Below are positions 56,420-64,000 of a DNA stretch of 64,000 nucleotides, in pieces (position 1 is the first letter of the stretch; every line of letters begins with the position of its first letter). The translations under genes were made by a program, and so were the position numbers. Under the pieces are notes generated by a model. The model worked only from the letters and a program-made list of their open reading frames with translations, was not told the DNA's origin and searched no databases. Source of the DNA: Trichosphaerium sp. ATCC 40318 (lineage: Eukaryota > Discosea > Flabellinia > Trichosidae); contig JALMLS010000564.1 of the NCBI GenBank assembly GCA_038496445.1, forward strand, positions 248,001-312,000, written 5' to 3'.

Positions 56420-57006
56420 TTACTTTTTTCGGTAACTTTCCCATTTTTCTTTTGACATGTGATATGTTGCTAATGGGTTATCTTCACTATCATTACAATA
56501 TACAACTTCAAGGCCAAGAGTTTTTTCACAGTAACCACGCATACCCTTATTATATTTACTTGTACGCCAACTTGCACTTTTCATCCTTTTTTTCACAAAG
56601 CATACATCAAAAACTGCATCATGGATTTCCTTGCAATACCCTTTCCCCCAGTGGTCTTTATGAAGGATAATACCAAGTTCAGCATCTCTTGTAACCATAT
56701 TTGCTCTAACCCAGCCACCTACGCCAATAAATTGATCATTTAGAAGAATATAGACCACATAAGCTGATCCTCCTTTCTGACGTAAACTTTGATCTTTTCT
56801 CCTTGCTATTATCTCCTTTCGTGTCCATTTCCTGTGTAGCATTTGTAAGTGTGCCATGGTATCATCGTGCGCAAATAAATCAGCCATTGCGGCATCGTGA
56901 GCGCCGCCTTGATACAATTTAAATGTTAACAACAAAGTGCTTCACAAACCGCACCCACGCTCGCTGCGTCTATCAAAGTTAACCTTTCTGTATGAAGTGC
57001 CGCCAT
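56420..57006 (-). CDS. GNAT-family acetyltransferase (RimJ/RimL-like)
   Basis: ATG 57006 opens 'MAALHTERLTLIDAASVG', the usual L-x-T-E-R-L start, and a GTGCGG..CAAG intron (about 56906-56952) joins it in frame to 'GAHDAAMADLFAHDDTMAHL'. The acetyl-CoA part is 'FIGVGGWVRANMVTRDAELG' and 'IILHKDHWGKGYCKEIHDAV' with the W-G-K-G-Y loop (the R/Q-x-x-G-x-G/A motif). The last part is 'YNKGMRGYCEKTLGLEVVYC', a typical N..x..E-K-x-G-F/L segment. The stop is at 56420. Substrates of such small GNATs are protein N-termini or small amines; none can be inferred. Confidence 0.85.
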
Positions 57007-57247
57007 TCCAGGGATACACGTGACGTATCTGGACCTTTTTGGAAATATTCCGATTCCTTTTCATCAGTGCGGTTTAAAATTGGTTTAAAATTACTTGCAT
57101 TTATATAGATTCTTATTTTGTATTCTTGTTTTACATACTAGTTGTCGTAGGAAATCACAATATTCTAAACCGATATCGTTTTATAAGCAAAAAAACAGCT
57201 AAAACGAATCTGGTTTATGAAAAATTGTGAACACACAAAACATCTTT

Positions 57248-58663
57248 TTATGGCCACATTATTGCAGAGTTTACGTTATGCTTTTCGTGACAGATACTCT
57301 GTAGTGCTTCAATACCTGCGTATGTAACATGTTTACATCCTTGCAAGTTTATAGTGTGAGCACCAGCTAAAGCTAAAACTCCTTCATCTGTTATACCTTT
57401 ACATGCAGTCAAAGTAATCATATGAACGTCAACTAAAGCTTTAATACCATCACCAGTAACCTTAGTGTATCCAAGATCTATTGTGTGAACACCAACTAAA
57501 GCTCTAACTCCTTTATCTGTTATACCTCCACACTTACTCAAGTTAATGGTGTGAATGCCAGCTAAAGCCTTAATACCATCATCTGTGACCTTTGTGTATG
57601 CGAGATCTATTGTATGAACTCCAGCCAATGCTTTGATGCCTTTGTCAGTTACCTCAGTTTTTCTCAAATTAATAGTATGAACACCAACTAAAGCTTTAAC
57701 ACCTTCATCTGTAACTGTAGTGTATTGAAGATCTATGTTATGAACACCAGCCAATGCTTTAACTCCTTCATCTGTCACTACTGTTCCGTCAAGCTTAATT
57801 GTGTGAACACCAACTAAAGCTTTAACTCCATCATCAGTTACGTTTGTACATCCAAGGCTAATAGTATGAACACCAGCCAATGCTTTAACACCTTCATCTG
57901 TGATTTGCTCACACAGAAGTAAATCTATTGTGTGTACACCAGCCAACGCCTTGATGCCCTCATCTGTTATGCCACAAGAACGTAGACTTATCTTATGCAC
58001 ACCAGCCAACGCCTTAATGCCCTCATCTGTAAATGTACAGCCGAGATTATGCAGCTTGATAGTGTGTACACCTGACAACGCTTTGAGACCGTCATCTGTA
58101 ACTTCTATACCAGTAAGATCAATAGCATGAACACCAGCTAACGCCTTAATACCTTCAGCTGTCACTTGCCTACAATGTAGTAAATTTATTGTATGTACGC
58201 CAGCCAAAGCTTTGAGGCCATTGGTTGTTATAACGCAGCCATTGAGTAGTATAATAGGTACGCCAGCAAGTCGTTGTAGTTGCCTATCAGTAAATGTATA
58301 GTTGCAAAAGGCAACTCTGTGAACATTCTTGAATTTCTTAAATGTAAGTGTTCCAATTTGTCTAAAATCGACAGAGTATGCTCCATTGAGATACTTTAAA
58401 TGTTGTTGTTTGATTGGGTACTGTATTACAATGTTGTTCGATTTAATAATATGTGGTGCTTTTTTAAATAGCTTCCGTAGAGTCTTCACGTTTTTTATGG
58501 TGATATTCATGTCGTTTACATAGCCCAAGTGTTTAAGCGCTATTTTCTCAAACAACTTCGAAGTGCGTACTACTGAACGCATAGTTAAAGCTGAAACAAA
58601 CTGAAAGATTACAACAATGATTTCAATCGGCATCGTATCAAAGAATGCAATTTGTTGGTCCAT
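57248..58663 (-). CDS. Leucine-rich-repeat protein, likely F-box type
   Basis: A single exon of 471 codons. The first 45 residues ('MPIEIIVVIFQFVSALTMRS', 'VVRTSKLFEKIAL') look like a degenerate F-box. About 14 LRRs of 19-24 residues follow, many nearly identical: 'VTDDGIKALAGVHTINL', 'VTDEGVKALAGVHTISL', 'ITDEGIKALAGVHTIDL'. They match the cysteine-containing/AMN1-like LRR type without most of the Cys. F-box LRR proteins select substrates for SCF ubiquitin ligases; the target is unknown. High repeat identity points to recent internal duplications. A long antisense frame at 57900-58130 is a by-product. Confidence 0.88.
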   Translation of the reverse strand: MDQQIAFFDTMPIEIIVVIFQFVSALTMRSVVRTSKLFEKIALKHLGYVNDMNITIKNVKTLRKLFKKAPHIIKSNNIVIQYPIKQQHLKYLNGAYSVDFRQIGTLTFKKFKNVHRVAFCNYTFTDRQLQRLAGVPIILLNGCVITTNGLKALAGVHTINLLHCRQVTAEGIKALAGVHAIDLTGIEVTDDGLKALSGVHTIKLHNLGCTFTDEGIKALAGVHKISLRSCGITDEGIKALAGVHTIDLLLCEQITDEGVKALAGVHTISLGCTNVTDDGVKALVGVHTIKLDGTVVTDEGVKALAGVHNIDLQYTTVTDEGVKALVGVHTINLRKTEVTDKGIKALAGVHTIDLAYTKVTDDGIKALAGIHTINLSKCGGITDKGVRALVGVHTIDLGYTKVTGDGIKALVDVHMITLTACKGITDEGVLALAGAHTINLQGCKHVTYAGIEALQSICHEKHNVNSAIMWP

Positions 58664-58870
58664 CTTTCAACACGTGCACTTTTACAAATTAGAGGCTAAG
58701 AATAGCGAAGAAAAGGATGGACTGTGCTTTTCAGTCTCTTGCTGTTTTGTAGTCCGCAATTCACTCACAAGGCTAGGAACGTTCGTAACAGGTAGTTAGT
58801 GCTAAGTAGTTACAAAGTAAGGAGAATGGCAGTAGTCCAAAGGTGGGCATGTACATCAGTTTCATTTATT

Positions 58871-61308
58871 TTACAATTCTTTTGGTTGTTCGTTGTCTTT
58901 TGGTTTCTCATTTTTCATTTCAATTGCCAATTTTTCCAGCTCTGCTAATGGTAGCCCAGAGTCGGTTTTAGCTAGAGCTAATGGTTTCACCTCATTACGA
59001 AGTTGTTTAAAATCACTACGCCTATAGACAAGTAAGAAAAGAAAACGAATGTCATTGATCAAAAAAAAAAGTCATTCGTACCCAACAGTTTGAAGCCATA
59101 TGCAATAGTCTCGGATGTATAAGTGATTCAAGTAGTGCTTATTATCGGAGGTATTAAAGAGCCTATGAATATCCAGAAAGCAACGTAAAACAGCTCTTTT
59201 GCCAAGCATTAAAATTTTTTTAACGTCATGGATTACTTTAGTTGATAACTTCCAGTGTCTGTAAAGAGGATAAACCAAACTTCGTCTAACTGATGCAGAC
59301 AATGCTTCCTTGGCACTCACGAATTGCTAGAAAGATTAGTTCACTACAAATCGGGAAAAAAAATAAAAAGAAAAAAACTATAATTCCAGACTTAGTTTCA
59401 AAAATTCTTCAAATCGATACGTGCACGACGTTTACACGATTTTTGCGCAGCGACACAGACGCAAATACGAAGAAAAAAAAATAAAAAAAACAGCAATGCG
59501 CTTTCACAACAAAAACGTCGATTATTCGCTTAGTACGCAATACCTCTTGCCAAGAAAGGGTAGCCGACAATTTACGTATTGTCCATGCGCTTTCAACAGT
59601 ATGTTCTCCTTTTGTCGTTCTGTAATCATAAGCATACGCAAATAATATATCAACCACTCCTATAAGCACCAATAAGACGCTATACACAATAAAAAAAGTG
59701 CCAAACGAAAACCACAAATTATTTTTTTTTGAAAACTCTTAGTTTAAAAAAAAAGCGGTTTGCTTCATCTGCCGTGTGCGTCGAGCCGAGAGATGGTTAG
59801 CAGCTCCCTGGTACAAGGACGAGACAGCACTTCGTGTTTCTTAATGCACGCATTATTAAGGCCATGGCTTCATGCCATCTTAAACCATTTTTTTGCGCTT
59901 TCTGCATTTCGGCCAAGTCAAAAAAATTGTAGAGTTGCAGCAAACCGCTTAGTTCGTTTAGGCATGGAGTTTTTCATAGTTTTCAGGCGTTTTGAGGTAA
60001 AATGGAAAAAAAAGAGCATAACTCAGTGGTATCCGCGTACCATACAATAAAATGCGCGGATTGGAGACAATATCTTACTTTGGTCAAGGATAGAATATAG
60101 CTGCGATTGTACATGACGCATGGAAGAAGAAAAATGGGTATAAAATAAATTGTTTGGTTGTGGGATACACTCCTTGTTTGGCAGTTTTAGTAGCGTTTCA
60201 AGCTGTTCTTTATCAAAAGGTACAGCTGCCTCATCAATTTTTTGCTGCGCAAGTAATGCCCTTTGAGCTTTTTCTTCCTTCGTTGCAATAGTGTCTTTGC
60301 TCGCAGCCTTATGCTCCAAGAACAATTCTTGCTTTTTAAGGTACTCTGCATCCCATGAAGGAATCCAACGGACAGCCTCTTCAATAGCCTCACACTCAAT
60401 AAAATCCATCCTATGTCGTATTAGAAACAGAAAGGGTGACACCAAAAGATGATAAATTGAGATTTTGTTTTGTTGTTCTTGGTATTGTTCGCGTGCATGT
60501 AGTGGTCAAGGCCAAAATTTCGTGCTTCTGTCTGTGCTCGAAGTTCCTTTCGTTCTTCTAATGTTAAATTTTCTGGGTTCGGATTGTCTGTTATGTCATA
60601 CGCTTGAGAAGCGACATTACGAAAAAAATCGTGGTATTGATTGTTAAAGCCATAACAAATGCTGCCTTCAAATGGTCCTTCTTGCTACATGAAGTCAGTA
60701 ACTGTAATTACAGGTATATGGTTACCTCAGGCTCTGGTAGAGACGGTGTTATAGTCCAATCAAACTCGACTTCCGTCGGCTCTTTGAAAAAATGAATACA
60801 ATAAATAAAATGACTCTTTACCTTCTTTTTTAGAGCCAGGTTCTTCTATTACCTCGATTAATGGCGTAACCACTTCCGGCGCAACAGGTTTTTTAGCAAT
60901 TAATTTCGTGAGCATGTCAAGGTGCGGGAAGAAAAGCCCTTTCTCCTTCTTTGGCAAGAAAACTGTATAGGGATTGAGTTACGAACGTATTGTGCGGCGT
61001 ACCTTTCATTAAACCCTTGTCAATGTCGTATGTCGCTTTCTCCCTGCCATCTTCTACGACAGGATGAGGTAAGCTCAATCTATGCCAATGAGCGTATACT
61101 ATGATCAAAAAGCGTACTTGAGGAGGTACGGTTTACAATAGAATTTTACATCTTTTTCTGCGATTAAAAACTCTGCGTCTGCGCTCTGTACTCATATTAG
61201 AATAAACTATATTAAAAACTAACAAAAACTTGCCCTGATGTACTTTACTTGTAAATCTAGTAGTACAAACTCTTCATTTTGAGAAACAGTAAAGAGAGGG
61301 GTTATCAT
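58871..61308 (-). CDS. SHQ1: SHQ1, H/ACA snoRNP assembly chaperone
   Basis: The N-terminal CS domain reads 'MITPLFTVSQNEEFVLLDLQ', 'EKDVKFYCKPYLL', 'LSLPHPVVEDGREKATYDID', 'KGLMK' joined to 'VFLPKKEKGLFFPHLDMLTK'. The linker 'EFDWTITP' and the Shq1 domain follow: 'GSICYGFNNQYHDFFRNVAS', 'RNFGLDHYMH' joined to 'DFIECEAIEEAVRWIPSWDA', 'HTVESAWTIRKLSATLSWQE', 'SVRRSLVYPLYRHWKLSTKV', 'RAVLRCFLDIHRLFNTSDNK', 'LNHLYIRDYCIWLQTVG'. The order and lengths match human SHQ1 throughout. It holds newly made Cbf5/dyskerin by imitating RNA before H/ACA particle assembly, in cytoplasm and nucleoplasm. About ten introns are present, one of 38 nt (near 61075-61115) and one apparently GC-AG (61186-61233). The start is ATG 61308, the stop 58871. 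Confidence 0.94.
61186..61233 (-). other. Probable GC-AG intron in SHQ1
   Basis: Exon 1 (61308-61234) is 25 codons ending 'VKYIR', and exon 2 begins 'SADAEFLIAEKDVKFY'. The intervening 48 nt start with GCAAGT, the standard GC-type donor, and end in TACAG. With this splice the protein has the same length as human SHQ1 over the block. Every GT donor nearby either breaks the frame or deletes five conserved positions (GTAAAG at codon 21). Confidence 0.6.
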
Positions 61309-61397
61309 CTACGCCAAGAAAACAATCAAAAAAAAAAGCAAGCGTATTCCACGATGGTCAATCCATTAACAGCAAAAGAGAATTAAATTAAACTACA

Positions 61398-62831
61398 ATG
61401 GGCAACGCTATACCGAACGACATGGAACTAACATGGAACGACAACAAAATTGACAATGCGCCAAATGCGCGGGAAGGACACGTTTGCGTTGCAGTGGGTG
61501 ACAAGATTGTAGTCGTGGGCGGCTCAGTAATGGGCACTAACCCTGAAGAAGAACCAACACAATTAAATGATCTCCATGTATTTGACACGACGACCAAGAC
61601 TTGGTCTAGGCCAACAACTACAGGTCCTAGTATCACTGAGTGCACTGGCGCGACTGGTACAGCAATTGGCAACAAACTCGTTATGTTCGGTGGCATGAGC
61701 CTAGAAAAAGGCTGGTTAAATGATATATGCATATTTGACACTGGTACGCAGTACTTTTAGTTTCAAAGTTGGTTCTCACTTCGCACAAGAAACACTTGCA
61801 TGGTCTATACCAACTACTAAAGGAACGCCACCAAGTTACAGGGATAAAGCAACAAGCTTTACAATGAACAACAAGTTTTTCGTTTTTGGCGGTTTTGGCC
61901 CAGTTGTGCCTGCTGTACGCCAAAAAGAAACCATATAAACATGTACCAATGTATTCTTTTTAGGGAGCTCCATCACCTACTATTTTACAAGCAGGTGGCT
62001 GTGATTTTAACTGGAACAATGATTTGTATTGCTATGATATTGGTACAGTATTCAAATAACAAGTCATGGAATTAACGGTTTTTTGTTGTGTAGAGACTTC
62101 CACTTGGGCTACTATAACTACTGCAGGCACTCCCCCTACTAGACGGTGTGCGTGCGTATCTTCAGTTATTGGAAATAAAGTGTACATGTTCGGAGGACGT
62201 GACTTACAACAACGTGTAAATGACGTACATTGCTTGACGTTCGCGGAAGGTGCCCTTTAAAATATTTCTATTTTACTTCTTCTCACCTCTGTTATCTAGG
62301 CTCTCAACCTACATGGGTACCTGTTAAACCTAAAGGTGTAGCCCCACTTCAACGTAGTTTTCATACTGCTGTAACGATAGGTAATGCCAGACAATAATTT
62401 TTTAAAGCTGAACATTTTAGGTACAAAATTCTTGGTTATTGGTGGACTTTCTCGGATGAATGAGCATTTCGGAGATGTCCACATCTTCGACTCAGTAACC
62501 GAAGCATGGCTTAGTCCGAAATGCGAGACACATCTACAAAAAAGAGGTAAGTGTACTGGATCATTGCTTCAAGTTGAATGCAAGCTAATAATTTGTTTAA
62601 AAAGGCTTTCATGGTTCATGCGTTGTTGGATCCACACTCTACGTATTTGGCGGTTCTAGTGGCTTTGACCCACAGCGTGGTGCACCAGCAATGTATCTAA
62701 ATGATTTGCAGAGTGCTGATCTTACCGCTATCGCTGCTGCCAAGGTAACCATTCCAGAAGAACCAAAACCAGATGCAGCTGAAGAAGTAAAAGCTACAGA
62801 CGCTACTGAAGAGCAAGCGATGGAAGAGTAA
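61398..62831 (+). CDS. Kelch-repeat protein with an N-terminal Gly
   Basis: ATG 61398 opens 'MGNAIPNDMELTWNDNKIDN'. Six kelch repeats follow over several exons: 'GDKIVVVGGSVMGTNP', 'GNKLVMFGGMSLEKGWLNDI', 'NNKFFVFGGFGP', 'GNKVYMFGGRDLQQRVNDVH', 'GTKFLVIGGLSRMNEHFGDV', 'GSTLYVFGGSSGFDPQRGAP'. A Glu/Ala-rich acidic tail ends at TAA 62829-62831. The blades carry the D..T..W pattern of beta-propellers (e.g. 'VFDTTTKTWSRP', 'YDIETSTWATI'). MG-N at the start could be an N-myristoylation site, which would tether the propeller to membranes, but this is a guess. No BTB or F-box is attached. Confidence 0.88.
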
Positions 62832-62945
62832 CGTCGAAAGTGGTAGATTGTCAATTTGGTTTGTATTTGTACAGTTTTAATGTGTTTACGTAACGCTACG
62901 CATACTGGTGTTGTTTTATGGCGTCTAGTCTGTTTTTCGTGTCAT

Positions 62946-63341
62946 TTAGCACACAAAATTTCTGGCATCTCTGATTGTTTTTGGTGGGCGGACAAAAAAT
63001 ATAGGCGGTCCTGTTCTGAGGTCTGGGTGGATGGAATGTTGTAATTGTGATAAGTCGTATTTCAAATCGCGTTTCTTTGCAGAATATAGCCTCTTATTCA
63101 GCCACGTAACTGCCTTGAATGATGGAGCTTTCTTATCAAGAGATTGTAAAGCAACAACTTTGAAAGGGCCTTTTTTAGGATTTGCGCGCTTAGTAACTCT
63201 CGAGGAGAGTTTTTTAGTGTCCTTGTTTAGTTTGGCGTTCGCTTTGCGTTGTTTACGCACTATTTCTCGTTTTTTATTCTGTGCATCCTCCTCGGCGACT
63301 GCACCGAGAAGACTCGCGTCTAAATTGGCAAGAGCGTCCAT
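62946..63341 (-). CDS. Small basic protein, unknown (probably nuclear)
   Basis: A single-exon frame of 131 codons starts 'MDALANLDASLLGAVAEEDA', then is rich in Lys/Arg ('KKREIVRKQRKANAKLNKDT', 'RVTKRANPKKGPFKVVAL'), and ends 'FFVRPPKTIRDARNFVC'. The composition is that of nucleolar or ribosome-biogenesis proteins, but no family is recognisable. It is convergent with the kelch gene and does not overlap it. Confidence 0.6.
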   Translation of the reverse strand: MDALANLDASLLGAVAEEDAQNKKREIVRKQRKANAKLNKDTKKLSSRVTKRANPKKGPFKVVALQSLDKKAPSFKAVTWLNKRLYSAKKRDLKYDLSQLQHSIHPDLRTGPPIFFVRPPKTIRDARNFVC

Positions 63342-63752
63342 TAAGTTTGTAATTCCAACCTTTGCAGGTCAAAGCATGTAAAACATTTCAAATTTCTCTC
63401 AGAAAAAATTGTAGTAAGTTTGTAGCGTGAGATCTTTGATTCAAAAATGTCTTGTGTAATGTTACAAGTCTGACTGTAAGTATCACGTTCGGGGTACAGA
63501 TGTGACAATCACTGATCAGAATTTCAACCGAAAATTAAGCTGGTACTATTGTTCCAATACAACTTGATCACGTGTCTCATATAAAAAGACAATATACAAT
63601 GCAAACTACAAAAACTGCATACACTTTTTGTGGTGCATAACTTGCAAATTTCTAGCGCGTAGAAATGAGAGTTGGCATTATGTGAAAATTAGCAAAAATG
63701 GCATTTTTTCTCCCTTCAAGATACACAAAACAAACGTAGCATTCGTCGATCG
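63342..63752. other. Intergenic region, promoters of divergent genes
   Basis: A/T-rich with no recognised element. The reading frame of the next gene extends upstream to about 63628 but without an ATG, so a spliced or upstream start cannot be excluded. Confidence 0.4.
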
Positions 63753-64000
63753 CATGACAAGCGAAGTAGTTCAAAAGGCTACAGCCTTATTGACGTTAAG
63801 AGATACATTGGGTAATAGTTTTGTACGTAGCGTCCTCTTATGTTTAAAAAGGTGCATTCTATGAGCCTCAAAAGGCTGCGTTGTTACAAACAGCCCTTTC
63901 GAAACCAATAAAAGAAGTTAAACCGTTGGCCAGCGAACTGGTCTCTATTGGGTTCACTACTGCCACAGAGTTGGCCTCGTACAAAGTTTTTGGTGTGTTG
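63753..64000 (+). CDS. Unknown protein, 3' partial
   Basis: An ATG at about 63753 opens 'MTSEVVQKATALLTLRDTLG'. A GTAATAG donor (about 63811) and AAAAAG acceptor (about 63852) continue the frame into 'AFYEPQKAALLQTALSKPIK' and 'EVKPLASELVSIGFTTATEL' to the window end. The amphipathic helical pattern and repeated Ala/Leu/Lys suggest a lipid-droplet or coiled-coil protein, but nothing specific. The gene runs off the right edge, and the frame may also extend upstream of the chosen ATG. Confidence 0.5.

Noticed and set aside
57900-58130. Plus-strand frame with NALMPSSV repeats
   Set aside because: Antisense of the LRR array.
61090-61108. A 19-nt intron in SHQ1 (GTACGC..CATAG)
   Set aside because: The 38-nt choice ending at the next CATAG restores the conserved residue count, so an ultra-short intron is not needed.

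Overview
This is nuclear DNA from an intron-rich, compact eukaryotic genome, most likely a free-living unicellular eukaryote. The genes sit only 100-400 bp apart and are cut by many very short introns (about 33-120 nt), most with a GTACG or GTAAG donor and a pyrimidine-rich TAG or CAG acceptor. The window holds GATOR1, H/ACA snoRNP, PI3K-adaptor and histone genes, all purely eukaryotic. The lineage cannot be fixed by reading alone. A p101-like PI3K adaptor and a filamin/SAM/PH/ankyrin protein would fit Amorphea (Amoebozoa or unicellular Holozoa), but that is inference. No rRNA, tRNA or CRISPR was found.

Layout. 1-8.2 kb: the 3' part of a large filamin-repeat/SAM/PH/ankyrin scaffold gene (+); a coiled-coil/T1-BTB (KCTD-like) gene split by a frameshift (-); a topoisomerase IB gene that stops before its catalytic half (-); a MORN-repeat gene (-). 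8.9-24.2 kb: a sialate O-acetylesterase (+), a DEPDC5/Iml1 orthologue of the GATOR1 complex (-), several small coiled-coil or disordered proteins, and a PI3K gamma p101-like regulatory subunit (+). 24.5-28 kb: a secreted NGTFPPST repeat protein, followed by a gene-poor stretch with a diverged direct repeat and ankyrin relics. 28-34.2 kb: an AlkB-like dioxygenase, a type I membrane protein, an S28 serine peptidase and a small WW plus phage-tail-collar protein.

34.3-44.4 kb is a recent tandem duplication of about 4.8-5.3 kb. Each unit carries a secreted, probably GPI-anchored protein with a Frizzled-like Cys-rich domain. The second unit also holds a divergent histone H3 gene (possibly centromeric) that is missing from the first. 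44.6-47.7 kb encodes a PPTT-repeat membrane mucin with a zinc-ribbon-like cytoplasmic tail. 47.7-49.2 kb is gene-poor with a transposase-like relic.

49.2-53.3 kb holds the most unusual gene. It encodes six or so copies of a roughly 70-residue repeat, a PD-(D/E)xK/Vsr-like nuclease domain and a complete ATP-dependent DNA ligase, apparently in one polypeptide. A small Cys-rich basic protein lies just downstream. 53.5-64 kb: a His-rich CDF zinc transporter (+), a GNAT acetyltransferase (-), an LRR protein with near-identical repeats (-), SHQ1 (-) with a probable GC-AG intron, a kelch protein (+), a small basic protein (-), and the start of a gene running off the right edge (+).

The genes do not form one pathway. 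Growth-signalling parts (DEPDC5, p101-like) sit near each other, and the secreted/cell-surface genes cluster between 24 and 48 kb.
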